DNA from: Meghimatium bilineatum
Lineage: Eukaryota > Mollusca > Gastropoda > Stylommatophora > Philomycidae
Direction: 5' to 3'
Assembly (NCBI GenBank): GCA_034231615.1
Contig: CM067311.1
Location: 26,750,015 to 26,814,014 of the forward strand
Length of the DNA: 64,000 nucleotides
A program made the translations under genes and the position numbers. How positions within the stretch are numbered: position 1 is the stretch's first letter; every line of letters begins with the position of its first letter. The notes beneath the pieces were generated by a model. It worked only from the letters and a program-made list of their open reading frames with translations. It was not told the origin of the DNA and searched no databases. Positions 54,107 through 64,000 of this stretch are shown here, piece by piece.

Positions 54107-55852
54107 TTAGTTAGTCGTCGGATCATCATCACTGCAAACTGGACACATCCATAGTTGCTCCGATCTCTCCTTGAGTGTATCCGCCATCACACTTCTGCTG
54201 ACAGTACCGGTCCTATGCTGGTTGACCATCATTCTTCTGCGCCCTCCAAAATGTTCACCTCTAGCAACACCGCATCTCAATACCTGATCTTTAATCCTAG
54301 CCATTGAAAAGGAATCATCATCCACATTCGTCTCACTCTCGCGTGTTATATCTCTTAAGGAGTTCATAACGTCAGCGCGATCCATTGCCCCATCGCCCTT
54401 TGCCACAATTGCACACGATGCCAGTTGATCCGCTCTTTCATTGCCTCGAACGCCCACATGTCCCGGCACGAAAATAAATGTAACCGCTTTCAAGCTCGCA
54501 TTTCTCAAGGCCTCAATCCACTGTTCGCGAACGAGACCCACTTGTACCTTCTTAATCATACTCATAGAGTCACTCAAGATGCAGACCTGCGTTACTTTCT
54601 GTGTGCGTAGCCACTCAAATGCCTTGGTCACCGCCATAGTCTCCATGGTCATACTACTCGTAGTGACCGCAAAGGCACCACTTTCCTCCTTGATCGTTTT
54701 ACCTGCGCACTGAGCTGTAAAGGCCCAAGCACTGCGAACATACCTAATTACAGATCCATCAGTGTATATAATCACATCCCCCTCTTTGGTATTCTCACTG
54801 ATTAAAGCCTGCACTTCTTTCTCCACAGCTGTGGGACACCATTCTCTGCATTCCCTGCTAAGTGATATTAATACTCTCAAACAAGTTTCGAAATCTGTGG
54901 GTAGACCTATCCATTCCGCACCAACTGCCACATCCTGTAATCGGCACACGCTTTGTATTACATCTTCAGCACGTCCCATCCACGACCTTCCTCTCTTGAG
55001 TCTGCTACCTTTAACTTTCTGTATTTCGGAATGCAACGGGTGTTCCTTATCTGCATGTATTTGAAGGTACGCCCGTGCACGGCAATACTGTAATCTATGC
55101 TCAGCTGTTGGGCAGTCAAGTAGGTATCGCATAGCTCTTGTCGATGTGTCTCTTGTGCATCCCAGAATGATACGCATTGCTGCATTCTGAACTCTATCCA
55201 GTCTTTCGATCTGAGTTTGGCTAAGAGTCAGAATTGCCAGTGCATATTCCACCACAGCCACAACCAAACCCTGGTACAAAAGAAATAACAATCTTTGCTC
55301 ACATTGCGCAGCAGCCATAACCTTCATTGCTGCTAAGCCTTTGCCTGCCCTTATGATAATGTGGTCAACATGTTCCCTGAAACTCAGGCTTCTGTCAAAA
55401 AACACACCCAGATATCTCATTGTGCTAGTTCTTTCTAAACTTTTCCCGGACAACGAAACTTGTGGCATGGGTGTCTTTATCATGTGATTGTTCAAGGAAA
55501 ACCACGTCACGAATGCCTTAGACGGATTAACCACTGCTCCCGTATCTCGACACCAATTTGTCAGTCTGTCCAGCTCCTTCTGTAGTTCCACGACGCACTC
55601 TTCTCGATTTCTGCCCTGTCTATACACCAGGATATCATCGGCATATGACATCGTTCTGCCAACACCTGTGATTTGATTGCCAGCGATATGTACTGTGTAT
55701 ACATTGAAAAGTACAGGAGATAGAGGCGATCCCTGTGGCAGGCCAGGGCTAATAACCGTTGGTGTAGATATCCAGTTACCACACTTAAGAACTACAACCC
55801 TGTGCATCATTGGCGGCGCCAACCCAACGCACGACAAAAGGATTAACTGCAA
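54107..55852 (-). pseudogene. LINE B ORF2: RT palm, thumb and RNase H
   Basis: The 581-codon frame has PGLPQGSPLSPVLFNVYT and MSYADDILVYRQG, with the catalytic YADD, then the thumb (TMRYLGVFFDRSLSFREHV). The RNase H domain follows with IYTDGSVIRYVRSAWAFTAQ, the glutamate of MTMETMAVTKAFEW, ILSDSMSMIKKVQVG and GNERADQLASC, so all four catalytic acidic residues are present. It ends VCSDDDPTTN just before the ctaa tail. A genuine full-length protein needs correction of the two frameshifts near 55820 and 56440. It would copy its RNA at a nicked target. Confidence 0.88.
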
Positions 55853-57669
55853 GATTTAACAGCTGGTGCATCAAGATATCCAAGGACACCCTATTGTACG
55901 CATCCTCAAGGTCTATTGCGACCGCACATGTCTCCATGCGCGAATCAAACCCCTCAAAAACATCCTGCGCAAATATGGCTGCATTTTGCCATGTCTTCTT
56001 TCCTGGACGATATCCTCCTAACAATGTTGGTAAACACTTATTTCTTTCAAGATAACACGATACCTTCCGGGCCACAATTTTTTCCAAAAGCTTGCCAATC
56101 GTATTCTGCATAGTTATTATTCTGTAGCCATGTATCCTGGTGTGGTCCTTCCCAGGTTTGTGTAGTGGAATTAAATAGCTGTGCAACCAGTCTTCTTTCA
56201 CTGTGCCCGTTAGAAGGCTATTATTGAACATGTCCGCCAACTCTCCCAACTCCTCATCCGTTCTTCGACTAATGTCATCGTATCTAATGCCATCTGGCCC
56301 TGGTGCTGTATTTTTTTTACTTTTCAGTGCCTTCCTGATTTCTTCAACTGTGATTAGCATATGGTTTTCCATGCTCAAGTTCTTACACGTGTCTGTGAGC
56401 GTTTTCCTGATTTCTTGATATGCCTCCACATTTCTGACCAATTTGTGCGGTGTAGTGTGCCAGCAATGCCGCACCTTTTGTCTCGTCCGTCTTCTGCCAG
56501 ACGGTATCGTCGCTCTGGAAATCGGCAATATTCACGCGTCTCGTGAGACCATTCATGGATTTGTGTAACCGCCAGAACAATTTTAGTGACTTTTCACGTG
56601 TGATCTCTTTGCAAAATTCGTCCGCCTTTGCTGACTTTGCAATATCTTTGAATGTTTGGACTAAGATATCTTTCTTCCGTTTCCAAAGTGCGACCTCCAT
56701 GGGCTGAGCCGCAACACGTTTCCGTGCCCTTTGCCATAGTGATACTGCTTTCCGTTTCTCGCTCCATGCCCTTTGGACCTCTTCGTTCCACCAGGAGGGC
56801 CTATCCCACACCAGATTTCCCACTACTTGAGCCTTACGTTTGTCTTGTCGAATTCTGCTCACAACATCCACTCCTCTTCGATCATATTTAAAGGATCTTA
56901 CCTTTGGCCGTATCTGCTTACTTTTGTCATTTTTTAAGAGAACAACACATGGGAGGTGGTCACTGCCATGATGCCCCAGCACGTCCCATTTGCAGATAGC
57001 CACAGCAGCTGATGACACCAATGCCAGGTCGATAGCGCTATCATCATAACCATCCCTGCTTGCCATCCTTGTTATACGGCCATCGTTAAGGCACACCAGG
57101 TCCGTATCTGTCAGGGCCTCCTCAAGTTCTCTTCCCTGTTTGTTCGAAGCACTATTGCCCCATGATGTACCTTTCGCATTGAAGTCACCACAAAAGAGGA
57201 TCTGCTTTTCCTGTTCCATTATCTCCCCTAGGATCGTCCAACCCTGAAGATCAATGCTCGTGTTGCAGGCATACACATTTACAATCATGATTGGGTGCTG
57301 GACCCTCACTGCCTGTAACTGGATATTGTCACTATCCCACTTGGACATATCAACCTCGCATACACTAAAACCCTCGCGTACTAAGATTGCCTGTCCAAGA
57401 TGTCGCCTGTTGTAGAAACACTGAAATCCGGCTATCCTGATATTACCACTTTCACCTAGCTGTGTTTCTTGCAATGCAATGACGTCAGCCTCATAACACA
57501 TCTTTTCTAGCTCTGTTCTACGCTTGTGTACACTGGCCACATTCCAAAACAGCACACGCACGTTTTTAATTCCTAGCCTAGCTGTTTTCGATCTCGTTCT
57601 TCTAGCACCCGCCCGGTGACTTTTCCTTTTTGAGCCACCTCGTTTAGGCCGCTTGATATTGGCTGCCAT
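55785..57669 (-). pseudogene. LINE B ORF2: endonuclease and RT fingers
   Basis: The ORF starts at 57669 (MAANIKRPKRGGSKRK, a basic N-terminus). An APE-type endonuclease follows: VLFWNVASVHKRR, the catalytic IALQETQLGE, FCGDFNAKGTSWG and the final HGSDHLPCVVL. A linker and the RT start KAALSLWQRARKRV-like residues follow. Near 56440 a one-base frameshift moves to frame 56528-55785, with LKSKKNTAPGPDGIRYDDI, DWLHSYLIPLHKPGKDHTR and AVAIDLEDAYNRVS, an RT motif with one catalytic aspartate. The frame breaks again near 55820. Confidence 0.88.
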
Positions 57670-57913
57670 TTTTCAAACAGTGTGACAACGATTACACTCA
57701 CGAAGACTTCAGCTCAGATGCACGCACTCCGTTAGCACCGGCGAAGATCTTAATGAGTGGACCTCCTGGTCAGAGAATAACAACACATCACCACACAATC
57801 TCCTAAATGAAAACAACAAATATATCCATTGTTCAAGTGAAACTGTTGGTGACAAACAAAAACACTTGCGTTGCTATCCACCATTTTGACCGGAAGTCAA
57901 TGAAATATATATA

Positions 57914-58574
57914 TTACATTATAATGTAAATATATTTAGAAGTAGTATTTCTTGTTTCCGTGATGCATGTGCACACACAAAAATCTAACAAAATTTAATT
58001 ACGTTTAAACGCTAAAAATATTCCGGCCAGAATCAGTTAAAGAATGGACAGGGTGTGAAGTTTCCAAACTCATCAGGATTATAGAGATAGAGATCAACTA
58101 ATAAATTTGTCATTGCTTGAGATCACGTTTTATGAAGAACAATCCAATGTAGTAGTGCATGGATGATATTTGAGAATTCAATATTGAGTAGAGCAGAAGA
58201 ATGAAGGCTCAGATGTAAAATGCAACAATCCAGGAATGATTTTTTCCCATTTTTATTCTGCAACAAACCAAAATTTTCATGAATTTAGCCATGAGAAGAC
58301 ATGTTTTGCCTGTGGTCGCAATCACACGCCATACGATATCGCTCCATTCCCGAGTACGGAACTTCACGAAGTTAAAGCTTATATGACGTAGAATTCCCGC
58401 AACACGAAGCTAGGAATACGTCACAGTGTAAAGGTCAAATTCCTTTACTCATTACGATTGTAAGAGAGAGAAAGCCGGTTGAATTTGTCAACGCATTTCT
58501 AGAGCGACTTTAGCCATTTTCGGCCGTATTTTACTATCAAATTGAGTACAGCGTGGCATGGGTAAGTGATCGTG
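57914..58574. other. No gene recognised, possible exon-like end near 58560
   Basis: No domain is visible. The run caaattgagtacagcgtggc atggg with donor-like gtaagtg at 58561 could be a 5' exon end, but the frame upstream shows no known protein. Confidence 0.35.
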
Positions 58575-58955
58575 ACTACATGTTCTAATTGTTGTTTTTT
58601 GTGTTTAATATGTTGTTATTTGATAAGAATGTTTGTGTAGTCTTTCAAAAACACAAAAATAATATGTATCAGGGGTGCCACGTGTGTGCTTAGACAATAA
58701 TTACGCTGCGTGTCGGGATAGACCTAGTGTTTACTGGACAGACGTTATATGCGATTTCTTATAAACTACATGTTTTAATTGTTTTTTTTGTGTGTTTAAT
58801 ATGTTGTTATTTGATAAGAATGTGTGTGTATTCATTAAAAAGCACAAAAATAATATGTATCAGGGGTGACACGTGTGTGCATGGACAATAATTACGCTGC
58901 GTGTCGGCATAGACCTAGTGTTGACCGGACGGACGTATTATGCAATTTCTTCACG
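58575..58955. repeat. Tandem duplication, two ~190-bp units
   Basis: actacatgtt-taattgtt, tttaatatgttgttatttga, cacaaaaataatatgtatca, ggggtg-cacgtgtgtgc and aattacgctgcgtgtcgg occur at 58575 and again at 58765, offset by 190 bp with about 10% difference. Confidence 0.85.
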
Positions 58956-59007
58956 TTTTATTAGTTTTTTAGTTCATATTATATTAGTTTTGATATAAAA
59001 CAATATA

Positions 59008-59747
59008 CGAGGCGTGTTCAAATGAAAACGGGACTTGTGGATTTATTTAAAAAGTATCATACGCAATTTAATATTTTCAACGGAATTGAACAAAGCAACC
59101 ACTTGTGAATAAGAATGCACCTGGGTTCATCAGAAAAAATCTCTGTATGCATTTAGGCAAGCATCCCACTGTTTAGGTAGACGTCGAATGCCGTCCGAGA
59201 AAAAGTTGCGTGGCTGTTCTCTGAACCATGTGGTCACCGCTGTCTTCACGTCTGCGTCGCTGTTGAATCGCTGTCCCTTTAGTGCTTTCTTCAAGGTCCG
59301 AACAAATGGAAATCACACGGGGATAAATCGGGACTATAGGCTGGGTGATGAAGAACTTCCCAATTCTTCTTTGCCAATGTTTCCTGCACAATTTTTGCGA
59401 CGTGCGGACGAGCGTTGTCCGCAACATACGCACCCACTCCATCACTCTGGTCCTCGACAAACATTTGTCACCATATGCTGCCTTCATTCTCCGATGAATG
59501 TCTACTGCTTGACATCCTTCAAATGAAAGAAACTGGATCACAGCACGCTGATTCACTTTGGACGGGTTCGGAATCACACCCGCCATATTGTTAACAGTCT
59601 TCTGCAGCACATATGCATGCTGGGAAGATGAACACGTGACCGTATGTAAATTATTGGATACTCATTACTAGTGCAAAATGTCATCAATATCAGTGCGCTC
59701 TATCACGCGTGGTGTAACAAGTCCCGTTTTCATTTGAACACGCCTCG
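59008..59747 (-). mobile_element. Mariner deletion derivative
   Basis: The 740-bp element has the same ends as the full mariner (cgaggcgtgttcaaatgaaa and its inverse) and lies between TA dinucleotides (59006-59007 and 59748-59749). About 600 bp of the transposase middle, equivalent to 49098-49708, are gone. At the joint, gagcgttgtc is followed by cgcaa and catacgcacc, so a few filler bases may be present. Both D173 and D267 are lost. A one-base deletion in the remaining 3' part (cttcaaggtccg) also shifts its frame. It is non-autonomous and could only move with transposase from another copy. Confidence 0.95.
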
Positions 59748-59759
59748 TATATATACAAT

Positions 59760-60870
59760 AAGTATAGGTATTTATGAGGATTTTATCAATGTTGTCACAC
59801 ATTTCTCATGTATTAGGGTCGTCACGAAGATATATTTGCGATTTTGAAAATGACGTTTTGCGTTTTTCGCCAGAATTTTCAACTTCAAAACTTGCTCACA
59901 ACTGTCATATCACACATACAACAACAACAAAAACACGATAATATTCACTATTCACTCCTTTATTTAGATGTGCAAAAATTATTTTGATATCTTTTAAAAC
60001 AAAAAAGTTTTGACGTTTTCAAAACACCCACCATCAATAATGCAAATTTTACAAAAAATAAGTCAGGCCCTGGGGGAAGTTTTGTAATTTTAAGCCAGGG
60101 CTCTAAAGGTTAAAACTATCATAAATTCTGATGAAAAAATTAAGTAGCCTGATAAGAAAATGTGCTTAATTGCTTAACAATGCAACATATATTTTAGTTT
60201 AACATTTAAAACATCACAATATTAATGGTAGCAGCAAGCATAGAGTGAGTAATTGAAAAAACAATTAGATGTAACATAGTGAAAAATTATTTTTACGCAT
60301 TGTTGAAAATTGATTCGTCATTGACCTATCAAATTTCATTGTGTCAGAGATTGGAATCTTGGCATATGATTTAGTCACTTGTGGTATCGAAAAAGTCTAC
60401 AGGTTAGAAATAGACCCAATGCAGTTGTTTTTTTTTGCCCCATGGAGGTCTTAGCCTGACTACCCTATCATTATTATGGTAATACAAGAAAATATGTCCA
60501 ACAGAATACAACAGGCAAATCCTGGAACAGGATAATGAAGTTTTGCTAATCACTATGAACACACATAATAACACACACAAATCAACGTTTCAACCAAAAA
60601 GACTTTATCAAGAACACATTAATAAAAAAAAAAACTAAGAGTAAGAGTGGCACTATTCACATGGCATGGCTAAATATAGATATAATTTGGAAGAGTTCAA
60701 ACTAGAAGAACAGAGATGAAACAACACAAACATAAAATAGACAAAACAGACCCAAATATCGATAAAACAAAACAAACAGAAATATGCGAAACAACAAGAT
60801 ATGATCCATACAACTGGCATTGATTCCAATTTAAATTAATTAATGAGAATTAATGAGTTCACTCTAATTT
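59760..60870. other. No gene recognised
   Basis: AT-rich. The run ggccctgggggaagtt to agccagggctct at 60066-60103 forms a short inverted repeat and is followed by aaaggttaa. The words gttgaaacgttgat (inverse, near 60580) resemble a motif seen at some Penelope-type ends; this is too short to call. Confidence 0.4.
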
Positions 60871-60884
60871 TATTTTATTAGTTC

Positions 60885-61110
60885 AAAATATCTGCATAAT
60901 CCATTGCTTTACCACTGGACACAGTAGCAGTGCAAGCCAATCAATCTACTCTCTCATTGCCCTGAACACCCACATGACCAGGCATGAAAATGAATGTAAC
61001 ACATTCCAACTTTGCTTTATTGACTGCCTCAAGTCACTGCTCTTGAAATGCAACTCATATTTGTATTTTTCTGGTCATTCTCATTGAGTTATGCAGACAT
61101 GAATTGCTCA
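60885..61110 (-). pseudogene. LINE B family RNase H fragment
   Basis: On the minus strand the words FIFMPGHVGVQGNERVD and EAVNKAKLECVTF are visible, matching LINE B near FVPGHVGVRGNERAD and EALRNASLKAVTF. It carries stops. Only about 75 codons are recognisable. Confidence 0.7.
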
Positions 61111-61147
61111 CTGTGAAATCCTTAAAGCATTGTATACTGCTAAAAGG

Positions 61148-61245
61148 TGAAGTCTTCTGGGTATGAAAGACAGCTCCGGAAAAACAGCCCAATTACTCTT
61201 ATGAAACAAGAGCATCATCGAGGGTAATTCCTGGAGACTAAAGCA
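61148..61245. repeat. LINE 5'-region-like repeat, copy
   Basis: ttctgggtatgaaagacagc, cggaaaaacagcccaatt and aattcctgg resemble 47757-47840. It precedes an RTE-like RT fragment in the same orientation. Confidence 0.45.
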
Positions 61246-61279
61246 GTTAAAGCGTGTAAATACCCGGTATATCTTTGTT

Positions 61280-61620
61280 AACCTAAGTAAGAGAAAAATG
61301 GTTTTTAGAAATTATATAAACCAGTTCTGATGTATGGAGGTGAATTATGGACAATCAGTAGAATAGTACTAAACAACAATATGTTTCGTCAACAAAAATA
61401 AGAAAAAATGGACTTATATCGGACATGTACTTTGAATGAATTAAAAACAGACTGCCACTACATGCATTAAAATTGGTTCCAGATAGCAAAATAAAAAGAG
61501 GAAAACCATAAAAGATTCTTCACAGAAGAACCATCAAAGAGGGTATGACTGTGCTTCAACAACATACAAGAATTACACACAGTAGCATCACATTACTTGA
61601 ACTTAAGATCTTACGTTCTT
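61280..61620 (+). pseudogene. RTE-like LINE C-terminal fragment
   Basis: The plus strand reads YKPVLMYGGELWTIS and, after a shift, KKWTYIGHVL, LPLHALKLVPDSKIKRGKP and HRRTIKEGMTVLQQHTRI. This is a decayed tail of the family at 3228-3930 and 27950-28475. Confidence 0.7.
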
Positions 61621-61769
61621 AAGAGCACTGGTTTCTGCCGTCTGCACTGTATTTGGTATAGAAGGAACATAGAAAGTAGAGATGTGGTTATATAGAACAA
61701 TACTGAGAACACCATGGAGCTAATGAAGATACATTTGTCTATTGTCTATCCCCAGGTGAATGATTGTTG

Positions 61770-63180
61770 ATTGCATTCACACTTGCCGTTAAGCGTAGGG
61801 GTGGTATCTTAAGCTGTCGTTTCAAGGCCAGATGTGACGCTGAGGTTGCATTTAGTTCATGTTTGTTCAAGGTTATCTTAATGTTTTCTATCCACCGTTT
61901 TCTTGGTCTACCTTTTGATTTACACCCGGATATTCTTGTATTTTATGCTCTTATTGGTATTTGGTTTGGCTTCATTCTCATAAGGTGACCGAACCATTTT
62001 ACTTGCTGTCTCTCAATATGTTCGATACATGATATTATACCAACTATTTTCCTAATTTCTTCATTTCTTATTTTATCTAGTTTGGTAACCATTGCAGCTT
62101 TCCTCAGACACTTCATTTCACATGTGACGATTTTTCTTTGCTGCGAAGCTGTTAAAGACCATGTTTGACATTGGTAGCACAGTGTTGGTATAAAAATTGT
62201 AGATATTATTTGTTTTTTAATTTCCATCTTGATCTTTGGATGAAGAAGTAATGGTGAAAGTTGGTAAGTCACTGTGTTTGCTTTCTGGCACCTTGTTTCT
62301 ATTTCACTGTCTAGTCTTCCATCTTCGGAAAAAATGCTGCCTAGATATTTAAATTCTTTGGCTTGTTTCACTTTGGTGTTATCTATTGTTATATTCATTG
62401 GTGTTGAAGACTTGCTAATTTTCATAACTTCTATTTTTTGTACATTAATTTTCATGTTGTACTTCTGACATGCTAACAGAAATACATTGATGTGCTTTTG
62501 CAAAGTTTCCTCATCTTTGTATATTAAACTTTGATCATCGGCAAATAATAGTTCATTGATTTCATTATTAAGTTCTTCATCAGGTTTATTTGCAATGTTT
62601 TCCTCTTTGTTGATATGAGCTTCTTTTATTATTCTGTCCATGTATATGTTGAAAAGTAGGGGTGAAAGTACACATCCTTGTCTTACTCCAGATCTTGTTT
62701 CAAAAGGTTCAGTCATTTCATCTGTTGTTCTTACTGAGCTTTGGTATTTTTGATATATCGCTTTTATATTATCTAACAGTTGTCCTCTGATGTTATACAT
62801 TTCTAAGGTTTCCCATAGAATGTTTCTATCTACTCTGTCGAATGTCTTTTCCTGGTCTACAAATACTGTGTTTACATCTTGATTGTATTCGATTGCTTTT
62901 TCACTCAGTTGTTTCAGTGTGAAAAGTGTGTCTGTACAGCTTGCTCCCCTTCTGAAGCCAAACTAAGAGGGGCTCAACTGCAATGTATCACATTCTTTGT
63001 TCTATTAATGTTTGTGTAGATTTTACCTGTGTGACTTAACAAGGAGATGCCTCTATATGACTCACACTCTCTCTTATTACCTTTGTTTTTCCATAGTGGT
63101 ACAATTACTGATTTTTGCCAGTCGTCTGGTACTTTTCTTTCTGACCAGGCTATTAGATACATTATTATCAACATTAATAT
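61770..63180 (-). pseudogene. RTE-like LINE, RT domain
   Basis: Minus frame 63174-62974 opens the RT: RKVPDDWQKSVIVPLWKNK, GNKRECESYRGISLLSHTGK. After a frameshift words such as FGFRRGASCTDTLFTLKQ and FVDQEKTFDRVDR appear up to 62810. The long frame 62800-61943 has SGVRQGCVLSPLLFNIYMD, the catalytic ELLFADDQSLIYKDEETL, the thumb EFKYLGSIFSEDGRLDSEI and IPTLCYQCQTWSL, then VKWFGHLMRM. The C-terminal basic tail is frameshifted to ~61770. The endonuclease is absent. The first RT aspartate is intact, but Q replaces the alanine in FVDxEKAFD-type families and the second catalytic site is FADD. It lies in the last intron. Confidence 0.85.
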
Positions 63181-63304
63181 TAAAAAACAATATTATTTTA
63201 AATAAAAGCATATCTACAACAGCAGTGTACACACACTAGCTACTATGTCATGAGTTCATTTTGTAACTAAACAATATAAACAGATATAATATTTGAACTT
63301 TTAG

Positions 63305-63446
63305 GCTGAAGGCTACAAATTATGGGTAGATTGGGATCACACAAGAGGGTCTACACTACAAGCAATGGCAGAAGCAGTGGAGAGCTCAGCTGTGGTGCTC
63401 ATTTGTATGTCTGAGAAGTATAAACAAAGTCCTAACTGCCAGACTG
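63305..63446 (+). CDS. ARM-TIR gene, exon g (TIR domain, box 2)
   Basis: After acceptor gaacttttag the exon reads AEGYKLWVDWDHTRGSTLQA, MAEAVESSAVVLICMSEKY and KQSPNCQT, with donor gtaagt at 63447. LWVDWDHTRGSTL is the second TIR strand and BB loop; VVLICMSEKYKQSPNC is the third strand and the next helix start. Phase 0 in, one base out. The next exon, which should carry the catalytic glutamate of TIR NADases and the tail, lies beyond the window, so enzymatic competence cannot be judged here. Confidence 0.93.
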
Positions 63447-64000
63447 GTAAGTCTTGTGTGCAGAGAATTTTGTGATTTATTTCTGAGAATTGTGTGATTG
63501 ATTTCTGAGAATTGTGGAATAAAATAAAATGAGTCTAGTGAAAACATGATTTTACCCATATATGCTCGCTGCCTAGTCATTTGGTGACCAGAAGCAGTCT
63601 GTCTATTGTTGCCTTCAGCACATACTTCGTGGAGATGGTTCCATTCGTCAATCATCCATAGTTGTCAACTAGTACGGATTCTGTGCATTCATATGGATTT
63701 TGCCCCCCCTCACAAAATGTGCTTTTTTGTGTGTTTTTTTTTTTACAAAAAATGTCATTTTGTTGTTATATATTCAGTAATTACTACTAATGCAGACAAT
63801 TTGTTCCTATTGATGGACAAAAAATGACAAATTTTAACAAATTTGTGGGGTTTTGGGGGAGTTTTTGTTTTGGGTGCAAAATACTGACATTTTTATTGAA
63901 ATACGAAAATAAATTGTTAAAAATATGTTATTTCTTATTTGTTTGGTTAACCAAAGGTTTTTTGCATGCCATAAATGATTAGTTAACTCAAACCCTGATC
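63447..64000. other. No gene recognised, intron of the ARM-TIR gene
   Basis: AT-rich intron with T- and A-runs near 63720. The minus-strand frame 63655-63386 is a shadow of exon g. Confidence 0.6.

Larger units (their letters stand above)
54102..57901 (-). mobile_element. LINE B: full-length I-like retrotransposon with target duplication
   Basis: The 3.8-kb element lies between gaaatatatata at 54090-54101 and the same 12 bases at 57902-57913, a target-site duplication. On the minus strand it ends in three to four repeats of ctaa, which in the plus strand read gttagttagttag at 54102. It has one long coding region: endonuclease, RT and RNase H. No separate gag-like ORF1 precedes it; only ~230 bp of leader is present. 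Endonuclease, RT and RNase H together point to the I superfamily. Two one-base frameshifts break an otherwise open frame, so the insertion is recent. Eight further fragments of this family are in the window. Confidence 0.9.

Noticed and set aside
63386..63655. An 89-codon minus-strand frame
   Set aside because: It overlaps the TIR exon g on the opposite strand and shows no domain.

Overview
The window is AT-rich animal nuclear DNA, not microbial. It has spliceosomal exon-intron structure, many decayed non-LTR retrotransposons (LINEs), a mariner transposon, hAT-type miniature elements, SINE-like sequence and a large satellite array. The mix of an invertebrate ARM-TIR gene with RTE-like and RNase H-bearing LINEs fits a lophotrochozoan, perhaps a mollusc. 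That placement is an inference and no sequence here proves it. Layout: 1-3.9 kb is LINE debris (a LINE whose C-terminus carries a C2H2 finger, RTE-like pieces, an endonuclease remnant) inside AT-rich ~90-bp sub-repeats. 3.9-16.9 kb is a tandem array of ~2.54-kb units whose last four units form a duplicated ~4.85-kb two-unit block. 17-20 kb has degenerate tandem repeats, foldback elements and a telomere-like CCTA-rich minisatellite. An isolated first exon of the exosome subunit RRP4 (EXOSC2) lies at 20634-20755. 21.6-26.0 kb is a full-length LINE (called LINE A) flanked by an 11-bp target-site duplication. From 28.6 kb to the right edge runs one host gene on the + strand: an ARM-repeat plus TIR-domain protein. 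Seven exons are recognised (28625, 34623, 42123, 43942, 48099, 51634 and 63305) and the gene continues past the window. All phases fit except around one missing exon, and the exon at 42123 has a one-base frameshift. Its introns hold nearly every other element listed: hAT MITEs, RTE-like copies, RNase H pieces of LINE B, an intact mariner at 48685-50032 with a deletion derivative at 59008-59747, and a full-length LINE B at 54102-57901 with a 12-bp target-site duplication. How it fits together: the only host coding signal is the ARM-TIR gene and the RRP4 first exon. Family knowledge suggests the ARM-TIR protein acts in intracellular innate-immune or NAD-linked signalling, with ARM repeats as scaffold and TIR as effector or adaptor. 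The rest is mobile DNA at different ages. LINE B is the likely source family of at least eight smaller fragments in the same window, and LINE A has a relative at 26.9-27.9 kb. The mariner is the only element with an uninterrupted coding region.
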